Source of the DNA: a virus
Strand: one strand, 5' to 3'
Length of the DNA: 21,858 nt
IMG/VR virus record: IMGVR_UViG_3300009164_000399
Span: 1 to 21,858 of that record
The position numbers were made by a program, and so were the translations under genes. This document shows positions 5,758-13,263 of this stretch, one piece after another; positions within the stretch are counted from its first letter, which is position 1; each line of letters opens with the position of its first letter. The notes below the pieces were generated by a model, which was not told where the DNA came from, made no database searches, and was given only the letters and a program-made list of their open reading frames with translations.

Positions 5758-6039
5758 ATGAAAACGTATGAAGGCAGAATTCCAGATAAAGCTGAAGGCT
5801 GGCGGGTTAAAGCACAGGTCAAGGACGGCGATCAAAAATGGTTTTTGTTTGAAAAAATGCAAGCACATTCTGATGAATGGGCAACTTATAAAGTTGTTGC
5901 TGATGGCAGAGTTGAACAAAAAGCTAATTATTGGTTGGTGAAAAATATTAAAACAGGCCAGCAGGTATATCCTGCTGATATGGAGTTAATGAAACAATAT
6001 AGGTTAAATTTGTTTCAAAAAATTAAAGCCTTTATATGA
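5758..6039 (+). CDS. Hypothetical AT-rich orphan protein (93 aa)
   Basis: Not recognised. The 93-residue product starts MKTYEGRIPDKAEGWRVKAQ and is rich in Lys, Trp and Tyr, with short alternating segments that suggest a small beta-rich fold (WFLFEKMQ, WATYKVV, NYWLVKN) and a C-terminal helix ending LFQKIKAFI. An AGGAG ribosome site lies 5 bases before the ATG. The DNA is clearly AT-richer than the packaging genes, and the gene has its own promoter-like signals. It sits between the structured region and the terminase genes like a moron, a gene added later with its own control. It could be a regulator or a host-takeover protein. Confidence 0.65.
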   Translation: MKTYEGRIPDKAEGWRVKAQVKDGDQKWFLFEKMQAHSDEWATYKVVADGRVEQKANYWLVKNIKTGQQVYPADMELMKQYRLNLFQKIKAFI

Positions 6040-6069
6040 TTTGATCATTGGTTTGACCATCTTCAACTC

Positions 6070-6255
6070 ATGACATACACTCTGCCCATGCCATACACCA
6101 AGCAACAGAACCGACTCTTTCAAGCCGCAGCTCATGACCCCGCTGTGGCCAAGCGAGTTGGTATTCCGCAAGACAAGGCCAGGCAGATGGCCAGCGAAGG
6201 GGTCAAGCACAAGCCGCAAGCGTTGGCGGCTGCGTTGATGCGGGGCAAGCCGTGA
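6070..6255 (+). CDS. Small conserved-looking phage protein upstream of terminase (61 aa)
   Basis: A 61-residue basic protein, MTYTLPMPYTKQQNRLFQAA at the start, then a segment with GIPQDKARQMASEGVKHKP. I recall short proteins with this PYTKxQ and KARxMASEG pattern near terminase genes in other phages, but I cannot give a function. The stop overlaps the GTG start of the next gene by 4 bases. No ribosome site is visible before the ATG at 6070, and the in-frame ATG at 6088 is no better, so the start is uncertain. Confidence 0.65.
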   Translation: MTYTLPMPYTKQQNRLFQAAAHDPAVAKRVGIPQDKARQMASEGVKHKPQALAAALMRGKP

Positions 6256-6569
6256 CTGACAGCAAAGTGTTGCCGTCTGTTAAAAAACGCAGACTGCCTC
6301 CAGCCGCTGGGATGGGGCGGGTTAAAGGCGTGCCAAACAAGGTCACAACGGCTTTCAGAGAGACGATTCAGAAGTTGTTGGAGGACAACAGCGAGAACGT
6401 CGGCAAATGGCTGGAAAGCGTTGCAAAGGATGACCCAAGCAAGGCGCTTGACCTTGTGTCCAAATTGGCCGAGTACGCTGCGCCAAAACTTGCGAGAACC
6501 GAACTGGTTGGCGATGCTGACGCTCCGCTGCGAACCGTGATCGAATGGCAGCGACCGAGCGACGAATAG
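6252..6569 (+). CDS. Terminase small subunit-like protein
   Basis: A 105-residue basic protein with a GRVKGVPNK motif at residues 22-30, seen in small phage DNA-binding proteins encoded just before terminase large subunits, followed by a helical segment (FRETIQKLLEDNSENVGKWL, DLVSKLAEYAAPK). It probably recognises phage DNA and brings it to the packaging motor. It starts at a GTG that overlaps the preceding stop (GTGA). The TerL gene starts 24 bases before its stop, in another frame. The role is inferred from motif and position; the sequence is too short to be sure. Confidence 0.65.
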   Translation: MTDSKVLPSVKKRRLPPAAGMGRVKGVPNKVTTAFRETIQKLLEDNSENVGKWLESVAKDDPSKALDLVSKLAEYAAPKLARTELVGDADAPLRTVIEWQRPSDE

Positions 6570-7891
6570 TAGTGCCGTACGCGCCCAGGCGGGCGTTTGC
6601 GGCCTTCCATGATCGTCGGGCTAGGTGGGCCTGCCTTGTGGCTCACAGACGCGCTGGGAAGACTGTGGCGTGCATTAACGATCTTATCCGCAGATCATTC
6701 ACCGACAACAAGACGGATGGCCGTTACGCCTACATCGCGCCGTTCTACAGCCAGGCGAAGAGCATCAGTTGGGACTACCTGCTGCGTTATACCGCAGACG
6801 TTCGTACTCAGGCGAATGCGTCAGAGCTTTGGGTGGAGCTGCTCAATGGGGCACGCATTAGGCTTTTTGGAGCAGATAACCCAGATGCCTTGCGAGGTTT
6901 GTACCTCGACGGCGTGGTGTTGGACGAGGTGGCCGACATGAGACCAAGGGTCTGGGGCGAGATCATCCGACCGCTGCTGGCCGACCGCGAAGGCTGGGCT
7001 TCGTTCATTGGCACACCAAAGGGGCACAACTTCTTCCACGCCATCTGGACGCAGGCCCAAGGCTCGCCCGATTGGTACTCGACCAGCATCAAGGCGAGTC
7101 AATCCGGCCTGATCAAGCCCGACGAGTTGGCCGACGCCAGCCGAGGCATGACTGAGGATCAGTACCAACAAGAATTTGAATGCAGCTTTGAGGCTGCAAT
7201 CTTGGGTGCGTATTACGGGCGTGAGCTGCGGGCCATTGAGGACGAGGGGCGCGTGACCGTTGTGGATTACGACCGCAACCTGCCCGTTTTCACCGCTTGG
7301 GACTTGGGTTTCCACGATGACACGGCTATCTGGTTCTGGCAAATGTCTGGCGGCGAGCTGCGAATCATCGACTACTACTCGGCCAGCGGCTTAACCATTG
7401 ACGACTATGCCAACGTGGTGATTGGCAAAGCGTATCGCTATGCAACACACTACCTGCCCCACGACGCACGGGCCAAGACGCTGGCATCAGGCGGCAAGTC
7501 CATCATTGAGCAACTAGACGCTCACCTTGGCATTAAGAACATGGCCATCGTGCCTAGCCTAAGCGTGCAGGACGGCATCCAGGCAGCGCGGGTGATGATG
7601 CGTCGCGTGTGGTTTGACCGCGAACGCTGCGGCGAAGGCGTGGAACTGCTCAAGCAGTATCAGCGCGAGTGGGACGACGAAAAGAAAATGTTTAGAGAGA
7701 AGCCACGGCATGACTTCACCAGCCATTGCGCTGACGCTTTTCGCATGATGGCCATTGCTTGGGCAGAAATTAAGCCAAAAGAACCCGAAAAACCGCCAGT
7801 TTTTGCTGTAACGGGGCATAATTCGCGCATTGAGCTTGCCCCACTTGAAACTTTGTGGCGCGAGACACCGAGGCGATCAAACAGAATCTAG
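6545..7891 (+). CDS. terL: Terminase large subunit (packaging ATPase/nuclease)
   Basis: A 448-residue DNA packaging motor. ATPase part: Walker A AHRRAGKT at residues 33-40, Walker B VVLDE at 124-128 with the catalytic Glu128, and the coupling motif FIGTPKG at 154-160. Nuclease part: TAWDLGFHDDTA from residue 250, with Asp253 as likely metal ligand, and a C-terminal HCADAFRMM with Asp397. It docks on the portal, pumps DNA into the prohead and cuts it. The ATG at 6545 lies within the end of the small subunit gene; no strong ribosome site is seen, so translation may depend on the upstream gene. The stop overlaps the ribosome site of the next gene. Confidence 0.93.
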   Translation: MAATERRIVVPYAPRRAFAAFHDRRARWACLVAHRRAGKTVACINDLIRRSFTDNKTDGRYAYIAPFYSQAKSISWDYLLRYTADVRTQANASELWVELLNGARIRLFGADNPDALRGLYLDGVVLDEVADMRPRVWGEIIRPLLADREGWASFIGTPKGHNFFHAIWTQAQGSPDWYSTSIKASQSGLIKPDELADASRGMTEDQYQQEFECSFEAAILGAYYGRELRAIEDEGRVTVVDYDRNLPVFTAWDLGFHDDTAIWFWQMSGGELRIIDYYSASGLTIDDYANVVIGKAYRYATHYLPHDARAKTLASGGKSIIEQLDAHLGIKNMAIVPSLSVQDGIQAARVMMRRVWFDRERCGEGVELLKQYQREWDDEKKMFREKPRHDFTSHCADAFRMMAIAWAEIKPKEPEKPPVFAVTGHNSRIELAPLETLWRETPRRSNRI

Positions 7892-7899
7892 GAGCAATC

Positions 7900-8223
7900 A
7901 TGGCAGGCGTAAACGCACCGTACCGATATCAATACGAACATGTCGCAGCAAGCGCAACCGCCCAAGTGCTGGGCGGCACAGGCGCTGTTGGTGATTACAT
8001 TCATAAATTGATTTGCACGGTAAGCACCGCTGCCACCAGTTCAGTTGTTATTGTTGACGGCACAGGCGCTGGCATCTTGACGCACACCGTGCTGCCCAAT
8101 AACGTGGGATCAGGCATTGGTTGCTACGTCATTGAACTGAACGCAATCAGCGCAAACGGCGCGTGGAAGATCACAACCGGCGCAGGCGTTGAGGTGATGG
8201 CAGTCGGCATCTTCTCCGCTTGA
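7900..8223 (+). CDS. Small structural-type protein between TerL and portal (107 aa)
   Basis: A 107-residue protein rich in Ala, Gly, Thr and Val, with alternating hydrophobic residues that suggest an all-beta fold (SSVVIVDGTGAGILTHTVL, then CYVIELN and VEVMAVGIFSA). No family is recognised. The start at 7900 has AGGAG 5 bases upstream; an in-frame codon at 7855 lies within TerL and has no such site. Composition and position inside the head cluster suggest a minor capsid or decoration protein, which is inference only. Confidence 0.7.
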   Translation: MAGVNAPYRYQYEHVAASATAQVLGGTGAVGDYIHKLICTVSTAATSSVVIVDGTGAGILTHTVLPNNVGSGIGCYVIELNAISANGAWKITTGAGVEVMAVGIFSA

Positions 8224-8225
8224 TC

Positions 8226-10427
8226 ATGGTCGGAGAGGACACCGTCAAGCCCGAGGTTCAGTACTATCTGAACCACATTGCAGCGTATGACCGCGAGTTT
8301 GCGTCATGGGAGACGCGAGCCAAGAAGATTCTGAAGCGGTATCGGGACGACACCCGAAACAGCCAAGACAGCGGCTCGCGGTTCAACATCCTCTGGTCAA
8401 ATGTCCAGACGCTCAAGGCCGCGACGTTTGCCCGTCTGCCGAAACCTGACGTCAGCCGCCGTTTCCGCGACAACGATCAAGTTGGCCGTGTGGCCGCGCT
8501 GTTGCTTGAGCGTGCGCTTGACTACGAGATCACGCACTATTCCGACTACCGCGAGACGTTGACCTCTGCGCTGTACGACCGCTTTCTGCCTGGCCGTGGC
8601 GTGGCGTGGGTGCGGTATGAGCCGCGATTTAAACAGGGCGAGGCTCAGATCACCGAAGACGAAGAGTCGCCCACCGACGAGATGTTGGATTACGAGTGCG
8701 CTCCTTGCGACTACGTCCATTGGCGTGACTTCGGCCACAACGTGGCTCGCACATGGGAAGAGACGTGCATTGTCTGGCGCAAGGTCTACATGACCCGCCC
8801 CATGCTGCGCGAGAGATTTGGCGACGAGTTGGCTAAGAAGATTCCGCTTGACTCTGAGCCTAGCGAGATGAAGAACGCTAGCCGAGAGGGCGTCGATAAG
8901 CGGGCAATGATTATTGAATTGTGGGACAAAGAGACCGGCAAAGCCATTTGGCTGTCCAAGTCGTTTAACGAGTTTTTGGACGAGCAAGATGACCCGCTAA
9001 AGCTGGAAGGGTTTTATCCCTGCCCAAAGCCGCTGTACAGCACGATCACCAACGAGAGTTTAGTGCCCGTTCCTGACTTTGCGCTATACCAAGACCAAGC
9101 CAACTCGCTTGACATCTTGAGCGACCGCATTGATGGCCTGGTCAAAGCATTGCAGGTCAAGGGCGTCTACGACGCTGCATCGCCTGAGCTGGCCCGTTTG
9201 TTCACCGAGGCCAACAACAACGATTTGATTCCGGTCAAGAACTGGATGTCGTTCTCGGAAAAGCGTGGTCTGGCTGGGTCAATTGACATGGTTGATCTGA
9301 CGCCAATTGCTGGCGCTTTGATGCAGGCATATCAGGCATTTGAGCAAGTCAAAAGCCAGATTTACGACCTCACCGGCATCAGCGACATTGTGCGTGGTCA
9401 GTCTGTGGCCTCTGAGACGGCAACTGCCCAGCAGATTAAAGGCCAATACGCCTCGCTGCGGCTCAAAAGCTATCAGGACGATGTGGCGCGGTTTGCTACG
9501 CACATGATCCAGCTCAAGGCTCAGATCATTTGCCAACTGTTTGATCCTCAGACCATTCTGATGATGTCTGCTGCCGATCAGCTTAGTCCGGTTGATCAGC
9601 AACTGGTGCCTCAGGCGTTGGAGCTGCTGCGCAACGAGCCTATGCGCTCGTTCCGCATTGAGATCAGCACCGACTCGCTCATCATGATGGATGAGTCGCA
9701 GGAAAAGCAAGATCGCATGGAGTTCTTGGGCGCAGTCTCAAGCTTTTTGGAAAAGGCCGTGCAAGCCAGCCAAGTTGCGCCTCAGATTGTTCCGCTGTCG
9801 CTTGATATGCTCAAGTTTGGCGTCGGTGCGTTCAAGATTGGCAAAAGCATGGAAGGCCAGATTGACCAGACTGCCCAGCAGTTTAAGGAGCAACTGGAGC
9901 AACAACAGCAGCAACCTGAACAGCCGCCCCCGCCCGATCCCGAAGAGTTGAAGATGCAACACCAGATGCAGATGGATCAGGCCAAGATGCAGGCTCAGGC
10001 TCAGTCCGATCAGATGAAGCTGCAAGCCGAGGCGCAATTTAAGCAGGCCGACCAGCAGCATCAAGCGCAGCTTGAGATGGCCCGCATGGATCATGAAACG
10101 CAACTCAAGGCTGTTGATGCTCAGTCAACACAAATGATTGAGCAGGCCAAAATGGAGGCCGACGCCGATCTCAAGTGGCGCATTGCCCAACTTGAGGCCG
10201 AAACCAAGGTTGTTGTGGCCCAGATTGCTGCCGCGCAAAAGTCTCAAGCCGACGCTATCCAAGCAGATCAGATGATCCAGCAAGAGGTTATTAGGACGTC
10301 TGGAGCCACCGACCTACAGCAGACTATGGCTGTGGCCATGGAAGGCTTTCAAGCGGCTCTAGAGCGCCTTGCCAGACCCCGCACCGTTGTGCGCTCGATT
10401 GACGGCAAAATTACTGGGCTGAACTGA
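8226..10427 (+). CDS. Portal protein, P22-like with coiled-coil tail
   Basis: A 733-residue portal, the dodecameric ring through which DNA enters and leaves the head. Family landmarks are RFNILWSNVQTLKAATFARLP near residues 52-72 and ALMQAYQAF with DLTGISDIVRGQ and ETATAQQIKGQYASL between about 365 and 411. After residue 550 the protein becomes Gln-rich, with a QQQQQPEQPPPPDPEE hinge and then about 110 residues of likely coiled coil, comparable to the long C-terminal helical barrel of the P22 portal. The ATG at 8226 is preferred; a TTG at 8220 overlapping the previous stop is an alternative. The stop overlaps the next ATG (TGATG). Confidence 0.9.
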   Translation: MVGEDTVKPEVQYYLNHIAAYDREFASWETRAKKILKRYRDDTRNSQDSGSRFNILWSNVQTLKAATFARLPKPDVSRRFRDNDQVGRVAALLLERALDYEITHYSDYRETLTSALYDRFLPGRGVAWVRYEPRFKQGEAQITEDEESPTDEMLDYECAPCDYVHWRDFGHNVARTWEETCIVWRKVYMTRPMLRERFGDELAKKIPLDSEPSEMKNASREGVDKRAMIIELWDKETGKAIWLSKSFNEFLDEQDDPLKLEGFYPCPKPLYSTITNESLVPVPDFALYQDQANSLDILSDRIDGLVKALQVKGVYDAASPELARLFTEANNNDLIPVKNWMSFSEKRGLAGSIDMVDLTPIAGALMQAYQAFEQVKSQIYDLTGISDIVRGQSVASETATAQQIKGQYASLRLKSYQDDVARFATHMIQLKAQIICQLFDPQTILMMSAADQLSPVDQQLVPQALELLRNEPMRSFRIEISTDSLIMMDESQEKQDRMEFLGAVSSFLEKAVQASQVAPQIVPLSLDMLKFGVGAFKIGKSMEGQIDQTAQQFKEQLEQQQQQPEQPPPPDPEELKMQHQMQMDQAKMQAQAQSDQMKLQAEAQFKQADQQHQAQLEMARMDHETQLKAVDAQSTQMIEQAKMEADADLKWRIAQLEAETKVVVAQIAAAQKSQADAIQADQMIQQEVIRTSGATDLQQTMAVAMEGFQAALERLARPRTVVRSIDGKITGLN

Positions 10428-11560
10428 TGGCTTTGTACGCTGATCGAGTCAAGCAAAGCCTGGGCATCACCGGCACCGGCACGGTTACGCTGACGTTGGC
10501 CACGACAGGCACCGGCTATCGATCCTTTCTGACGGCATTTGGCACCGGCACCCAAACAGTTGCATATTGCATTGCCGATCAATCTGGCCCCAACTGGGAA
10601 GTTGGCACGGGAACCTACAACGGCTCGGCCAACACGCTTGCCCGCACGACTGTGCTGGCCTCAAGCAATGGCGGCTCGCTGACCAACTTTAGCGGCGGCA
10701 CGCAAGACGTCTTTTGTACCGCGCCCGCCAAGTATTTGGACACTTTTACTTCATCCAACCAAGGTGTTGTGCCAGCAAGCGGCGGCGGCACAACAAACTT
10801 TCTTAGAGCTGATGGCTCGTTTGCAGCCCCGCCGACAACTGCTCCGGCTGGCGCAAATACCCAGATTCAGTACAGCAACGGCACAGCATTTGCAGCCAGC
10901 AGCACGTTTACCTACACCGTTGGCACGACAACTCTTACCGTGCCGACAATTAACGCCACCAAGATCACCACCAATAACGGCACAAGCGCAAGCGGAACAA
11001 ACTTTTTGTTGCAGGCTGGGTCAGGTACTGGCGTTGGAAATAATGGCGGCAATGCAGAATTTTATTCTGGTGGTGGTAGTAGCGGCGCCAATGGTGGTTT
11101 ATTGGCGTTTTATTCTGGTGGTGGAAGCGTAAATGGTTCTGGTGGCGATATTACTTTTAGTTCTGGAATTGGTTCTGGTACTGGTAGTGCGGGAAATTTG
11201 ACATTTAATGCTGGTGCGGCTCAAGGCACAGGCATTGGTGGGACGTTAAACATTTACGCTGGTCAATCAATTTCCGGCACAGGTGGGGACGTATTTCTTT
11301 TTCCTGGCTCTGGCACCGTCGCAAACGGTAGTTTGATTTTGTCGGATGGCAATATTTATCTTATCCAATGTCAACAAATTGGTGTTGATTCATGTATTGG
11401 ATTCTTTAGCGCCGCCCCAGTCGCCCAACCCACAACTGCAACCACCGCTGCAACCCGTGTTGCTGTTGTCGGAACCATTGCAAACATTGGCGACACCTAT
11501 GACGGCTACACACTTGCCAAGGTAGTCAAAGCACTTCGCAACTTAGGAATACTTGCATAA
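10427..11560 (+). CDS. Phage fibre / receptor-binding protein with glycine-rich solenoid
   Basis: A 377-residue fibre-type protein. Residues 1-105 form a Thr/Gly-rich domain (ending about CTAPAKYLD) common at the N-terminus of phage fibres. A linker with ASGGGTTNFLRADGSFAAPP (117-136) follows, then a Thr-rich stretch, then about 110 residues of glycine-rich repeats. The last 55 residues, with AAPVAQPTT and DGYTLAKVVKALRNLGILA, match a C-terminal module I know from many aquatic phage tail fibres. It probably contacts the host surface or decorates the virion. Its place between portal and scaffold is unusual. DNA over the repeats is AT-richer. The start overlaps the portal stop and the end overlaps the next start (TAATG). 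Confidence 0.75.
   Translation: MALYADRVKQSLGITGTGTVTLTLATTGTGYRSFLTAFGTGTQTVAYCIADQSGPNWEVGTGTYNGSANTLARTTVLASSNGGSLTNFSGGTQDVFCTAPAKYLDTFTSSNQGVVPASGGGTTNFLRADGSFAAPPTTAPAGANTQIQYSNGTAFAASSTFTYTVGTTTLTVPTINATKITTNNGTSASGTNFLLQAGSGTGVGNNGGNAEFYSGGGSSGANGGLLAFYSGGGSVNGSGGDITFSSGIGSGTGSAGNLTFNAGAAQGTGIGGTLNIYAGQSISGTGGDVFLFPGSGTVANGSLILSDGNIYLIQCQQIGVDSCIGFFSAAPVAQPTTATTAATRVAVVGTIANIGDTYDGYTLAKVVKALRNLGILA
11003..11329 (+). repeat. About six 16-residue Gly-rich protein repeats
   Basis: Residues 193-301 of the fibre protein repeat a unit of roughly 15-17 residues: two to four alternating hydrophobics (AEFYS, LAFYS, ITFSS, LTFNA, LNIYA, VFLFP) followed by a Gly/Ser/Asn-rich turn. One unit per turn fits a beta-solenoid. 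At DNA level the copies are diverged, so recent slippage is not the source of all of them. Confidence 0.7.
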
Positions 11561-12183
11561 TGGCAATCACTAAACAACTCACCAACGCGCAGGGTATTGT
11601 CTACGAATACCACCGCATCAATTCCATCATCATTGACGCTCAGGACAACCTGTACGCCACGGTGTCGTCCTACATCAGCGCAGACCGCGCAACAGACCAA
11701 GATCGCCCTGTTGACCGTTTCTCATGGCAGATTTATACGCCCATCACCACAGGTCTTGTGACTACGGCAGAAACCTTGCTTGTCGTTGATGCCACTTGCA
11801 AATTGTTTGGTGGTGTTGTAACGCCAGACGTTACACAGACTGATCTGGACAAGGCAAAGTCTAAGAAAAAAGCCGAGATCGCAGCGGCACGCAGCGTTGA
11901 GATGTACGCCGACAAGACGACATCGCTGGGTGTGTTTGGCAGTACAGAGTCGGACAACAACAAACTGAGCATCGCCATCCAGATTGCTCAACTGTCTCCC
12001 GAGCAGGAGTGCGGCTACAAAGATGTAAACGGCAACTGGACGATGTACACAGCAACGCAACTCGCGCAGATCGCGCTGGAGATTGCCGCCCAAGTGATCC
12101 CGTTGTACGAGAAGGAATCAGGGCTGGTGGCGCAAGTTGATGCCGCCACGACGGTGGAAGAAGTTGAAGCTGTGAGCTGGTAA
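11560..12183 (+). CDS. DUF4376-like protein, fibre partner
   Basis: A 207-residue protein. Residues 1-90 look beta-rich (VYEYHRINSIIIDAQDNLYA). Residues 96-207 resemble the DUF4376 domain often encoded with phage tail fibres: DLDKAKSKKKAEIAAARSVE, NNKLSIAIQIAQ, then DVNGNWTMYTATQLAQI and a helical tail. Such proteins may help fibre folding or form part of the fibre. It starts directly on the stop of the fibre gene (TAATG), which supports a shared role. The ending VEEVEAVSW is close to what family members show. Confidence 0.7.
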   Translation: MAITKQLTNAQGIVYEYHRINSIIIDAQDNLYATVSSYISADRATDQDRPVDRFSWQIYTPITTGLVTTAETLLVVDATCKLFGGVVTPDVTQTDLDKAKSKKKAEIAAARSVEMYADKTTSLGVFGSTESDNNKLSIAIQIAQLSPEQECGYKDVNGNWTMYTATQLAQIALEIAAQVIPLYEKESGLVAQVDAATTVEEVEAVSW

Positions 12184-12480
12184 ATGTTCGGCTTTGATGC
12201 CATCTCGGCGTTGCCCATCTCGGGCCTGCCGGTTGTTGTTACCCCTAAACCGTTTTGGGGCAGCAAGGGCGGCATAGGCGGCAAGAAGAAACGCAAGCAA
12301 AGGCATGATGATGTTGAGGAGCTTGTCACCGAGCTGCCAGCCGCTGAGATGGCTACGCAGATGCGTGAAGTCATGTTGCCGCCGATGGATATGCTGCCTG
12401 CGTTGGTGCAAACTCGCAAAGCTCAGGCTGAGTTTGAAGCCGAGCAAGATGATGAAGAAACCTTGTTGTTGTTGATGTGA
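12184..12480 (+). CDS. Small hypothetical protein with basic patch (98 aa)
   Basis: Not recognised with confidence. The 98-residue product starts MFGFDAISALPISGLPVVV, a hydrophobic first 20 residues, followed by a glycine and lysine patch (GGIGGKKKRKQRH) and an acidic, Leu-rich end (EAEQDDEETLLLLM). I recall similar MFGFxxISxxPIS starts in proteins of phage structural clusters. The ATG follows the preceding stop directly. No ribosome site is seen, so it is probably translated by re-initiation. Confidence 0.65.
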   Translation: MFGFDAISALPISGLPVVVTPKPFWGSKGGIGGKKKRKQRHDDVEELVTELPAAEMATQMREVMLPPMDMLPALVQTRKAQAEFEAEQDDEETLLLLM

Positions 12481-12488
12481 GGCAGACG

Positions 12489-12863
12489 ATGTCAGACGGT
12501 GGAAAAGGCGATAACAGACGGCCAGGCGACGATGCAGCGTTTGCATCCAACTTTGAGCGCATCTTTGATGGCGGCATCAAGCGTGGCTCTTGGGTGTTTG
12601 TGGATGGCCAACTGGTGCCCAAAAACGAGTACCGCGCCCCTGCGCCCAAAGCGCACATGATCATGACCGACATACAGCCTTACCAATCGATGGCCACGGG
12701 CGAGATGGTAGGCGGCAGGGCGCAGCATCGAGAGCATCTCAAACGCAACGGATTGATTGAGATTGGTAACGAAACCAAGTACCTCAAAAACGAACCCAAA
12801 CGGGAACCCGCAGCCGTTTTAAAACGACGGATTGCGGAAATTGTCAATGATCGGTTAAGATAG
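12489..12863 (+). CDS. Phage structural-cluster protein with REHL/IEIGNE motif (124 aa)
   Basis: A 124-residue protein. The N-terminus, GGKGDNRRPGDDAAFASNFE, and the later segment DIQPYQSMATGEMVGGRAQ followed by HREHLKRNGLIEIGNE, are two motifs I remember, sometimes in separate short proteins, from phage head gene clusters. Here they lie in one chain. No function can be stated. The ATG at 12489 has GAGG 6 bases upstream; a GTG at 12477 overlapping the previous gene is possible. The C-terminal half is basic (KREPAAVLKRRIAEIVNDRLR). Confidence 0.68.
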   Translation: MSDGGKGDNRRPGDDAAFASNFERIFDGGIKRGSWVFVDGQLVPKNEYRAPAPKAHMIMTDIQPYQSMATGEMVGGRAQHREHLKRNGLIEIGNETKYLKNEPKREPAAVLKRRIAEIVNDRLR

Positions 12864-12888
12864 CCACAATCTTTTGGAAGGATTCAAA

Positions 12889-13263
12889 ATGGCACTCGCA
12901 CGCGAAGTAATGTTGGCCGGATTTTCGGCAGGTCAGGCTCGGGGCATGGGCGGCGGTTACGCTGCTTTGGTCGCTTTGGGTTCTACCCAAACTGACGCCG
13001 CGCCCATCACGGCCAGCACGCACGTTGTGACCGGCGCAGACGGCACTAAGGGTGTTCGTCTGGTCGCTGAAATTGGCGATACGGTTTGGCTGTTCAACAA
13101 CAGCGGATCATCGCTCAAGGTGTATGGCGCAACCGGCGAGGCGATCGCGGTGCCTGGCACCGGCCTTGGCACCGCCAATGCTGCGTATACACACACGACC
13201 TATGCCGTGGTTGAGTATTATAAGGTCACAGCCACTCAATGGCTGCCTAGCAAGTCTGCATAA
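12889..13263 (+). CDS. Small structural-type beta-rich protein (124 aa)
   Basis: A 124-residue protein with a short N-terminal segment (MALAREVMLAGFSAGQARGM) followed by a Thr/Ala/Gly-rich domain of alternating hydrophobics: HVVTGADGTKGVRLVAEIGD, then TVWLFNNSGSSLKVY and YYKVTATQWLPSKSA. This pattern fits a compact beta-barrel seen in head decoration or fibre-base proteins. A strong GGAAGGA ribosome site precedes the ATG at 12889. The stop overlaps the scaffold start (TAATG), so it is made together with head assembly proteins. Confidence 0.7.
   Translation: MALAREVMLAGFSAGQARGMGGGYAALVALGSTQTDAAPITASTHVVTGADGTKGVRLVAEIGDTVWLFNNSGSSLKVYGATGEAIAVPGTGLGTANAAYTHTTYAVVEYYKVTATQWLPSKSA

Noticed and set aside
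9738-10103. Leu-rich minus-strand frame resembling a membrane protein
   Set aside because: It is the antisense of the Gln-rich portal coiled coil, where CAG/CAA codons read as CTG/TTG leucines.
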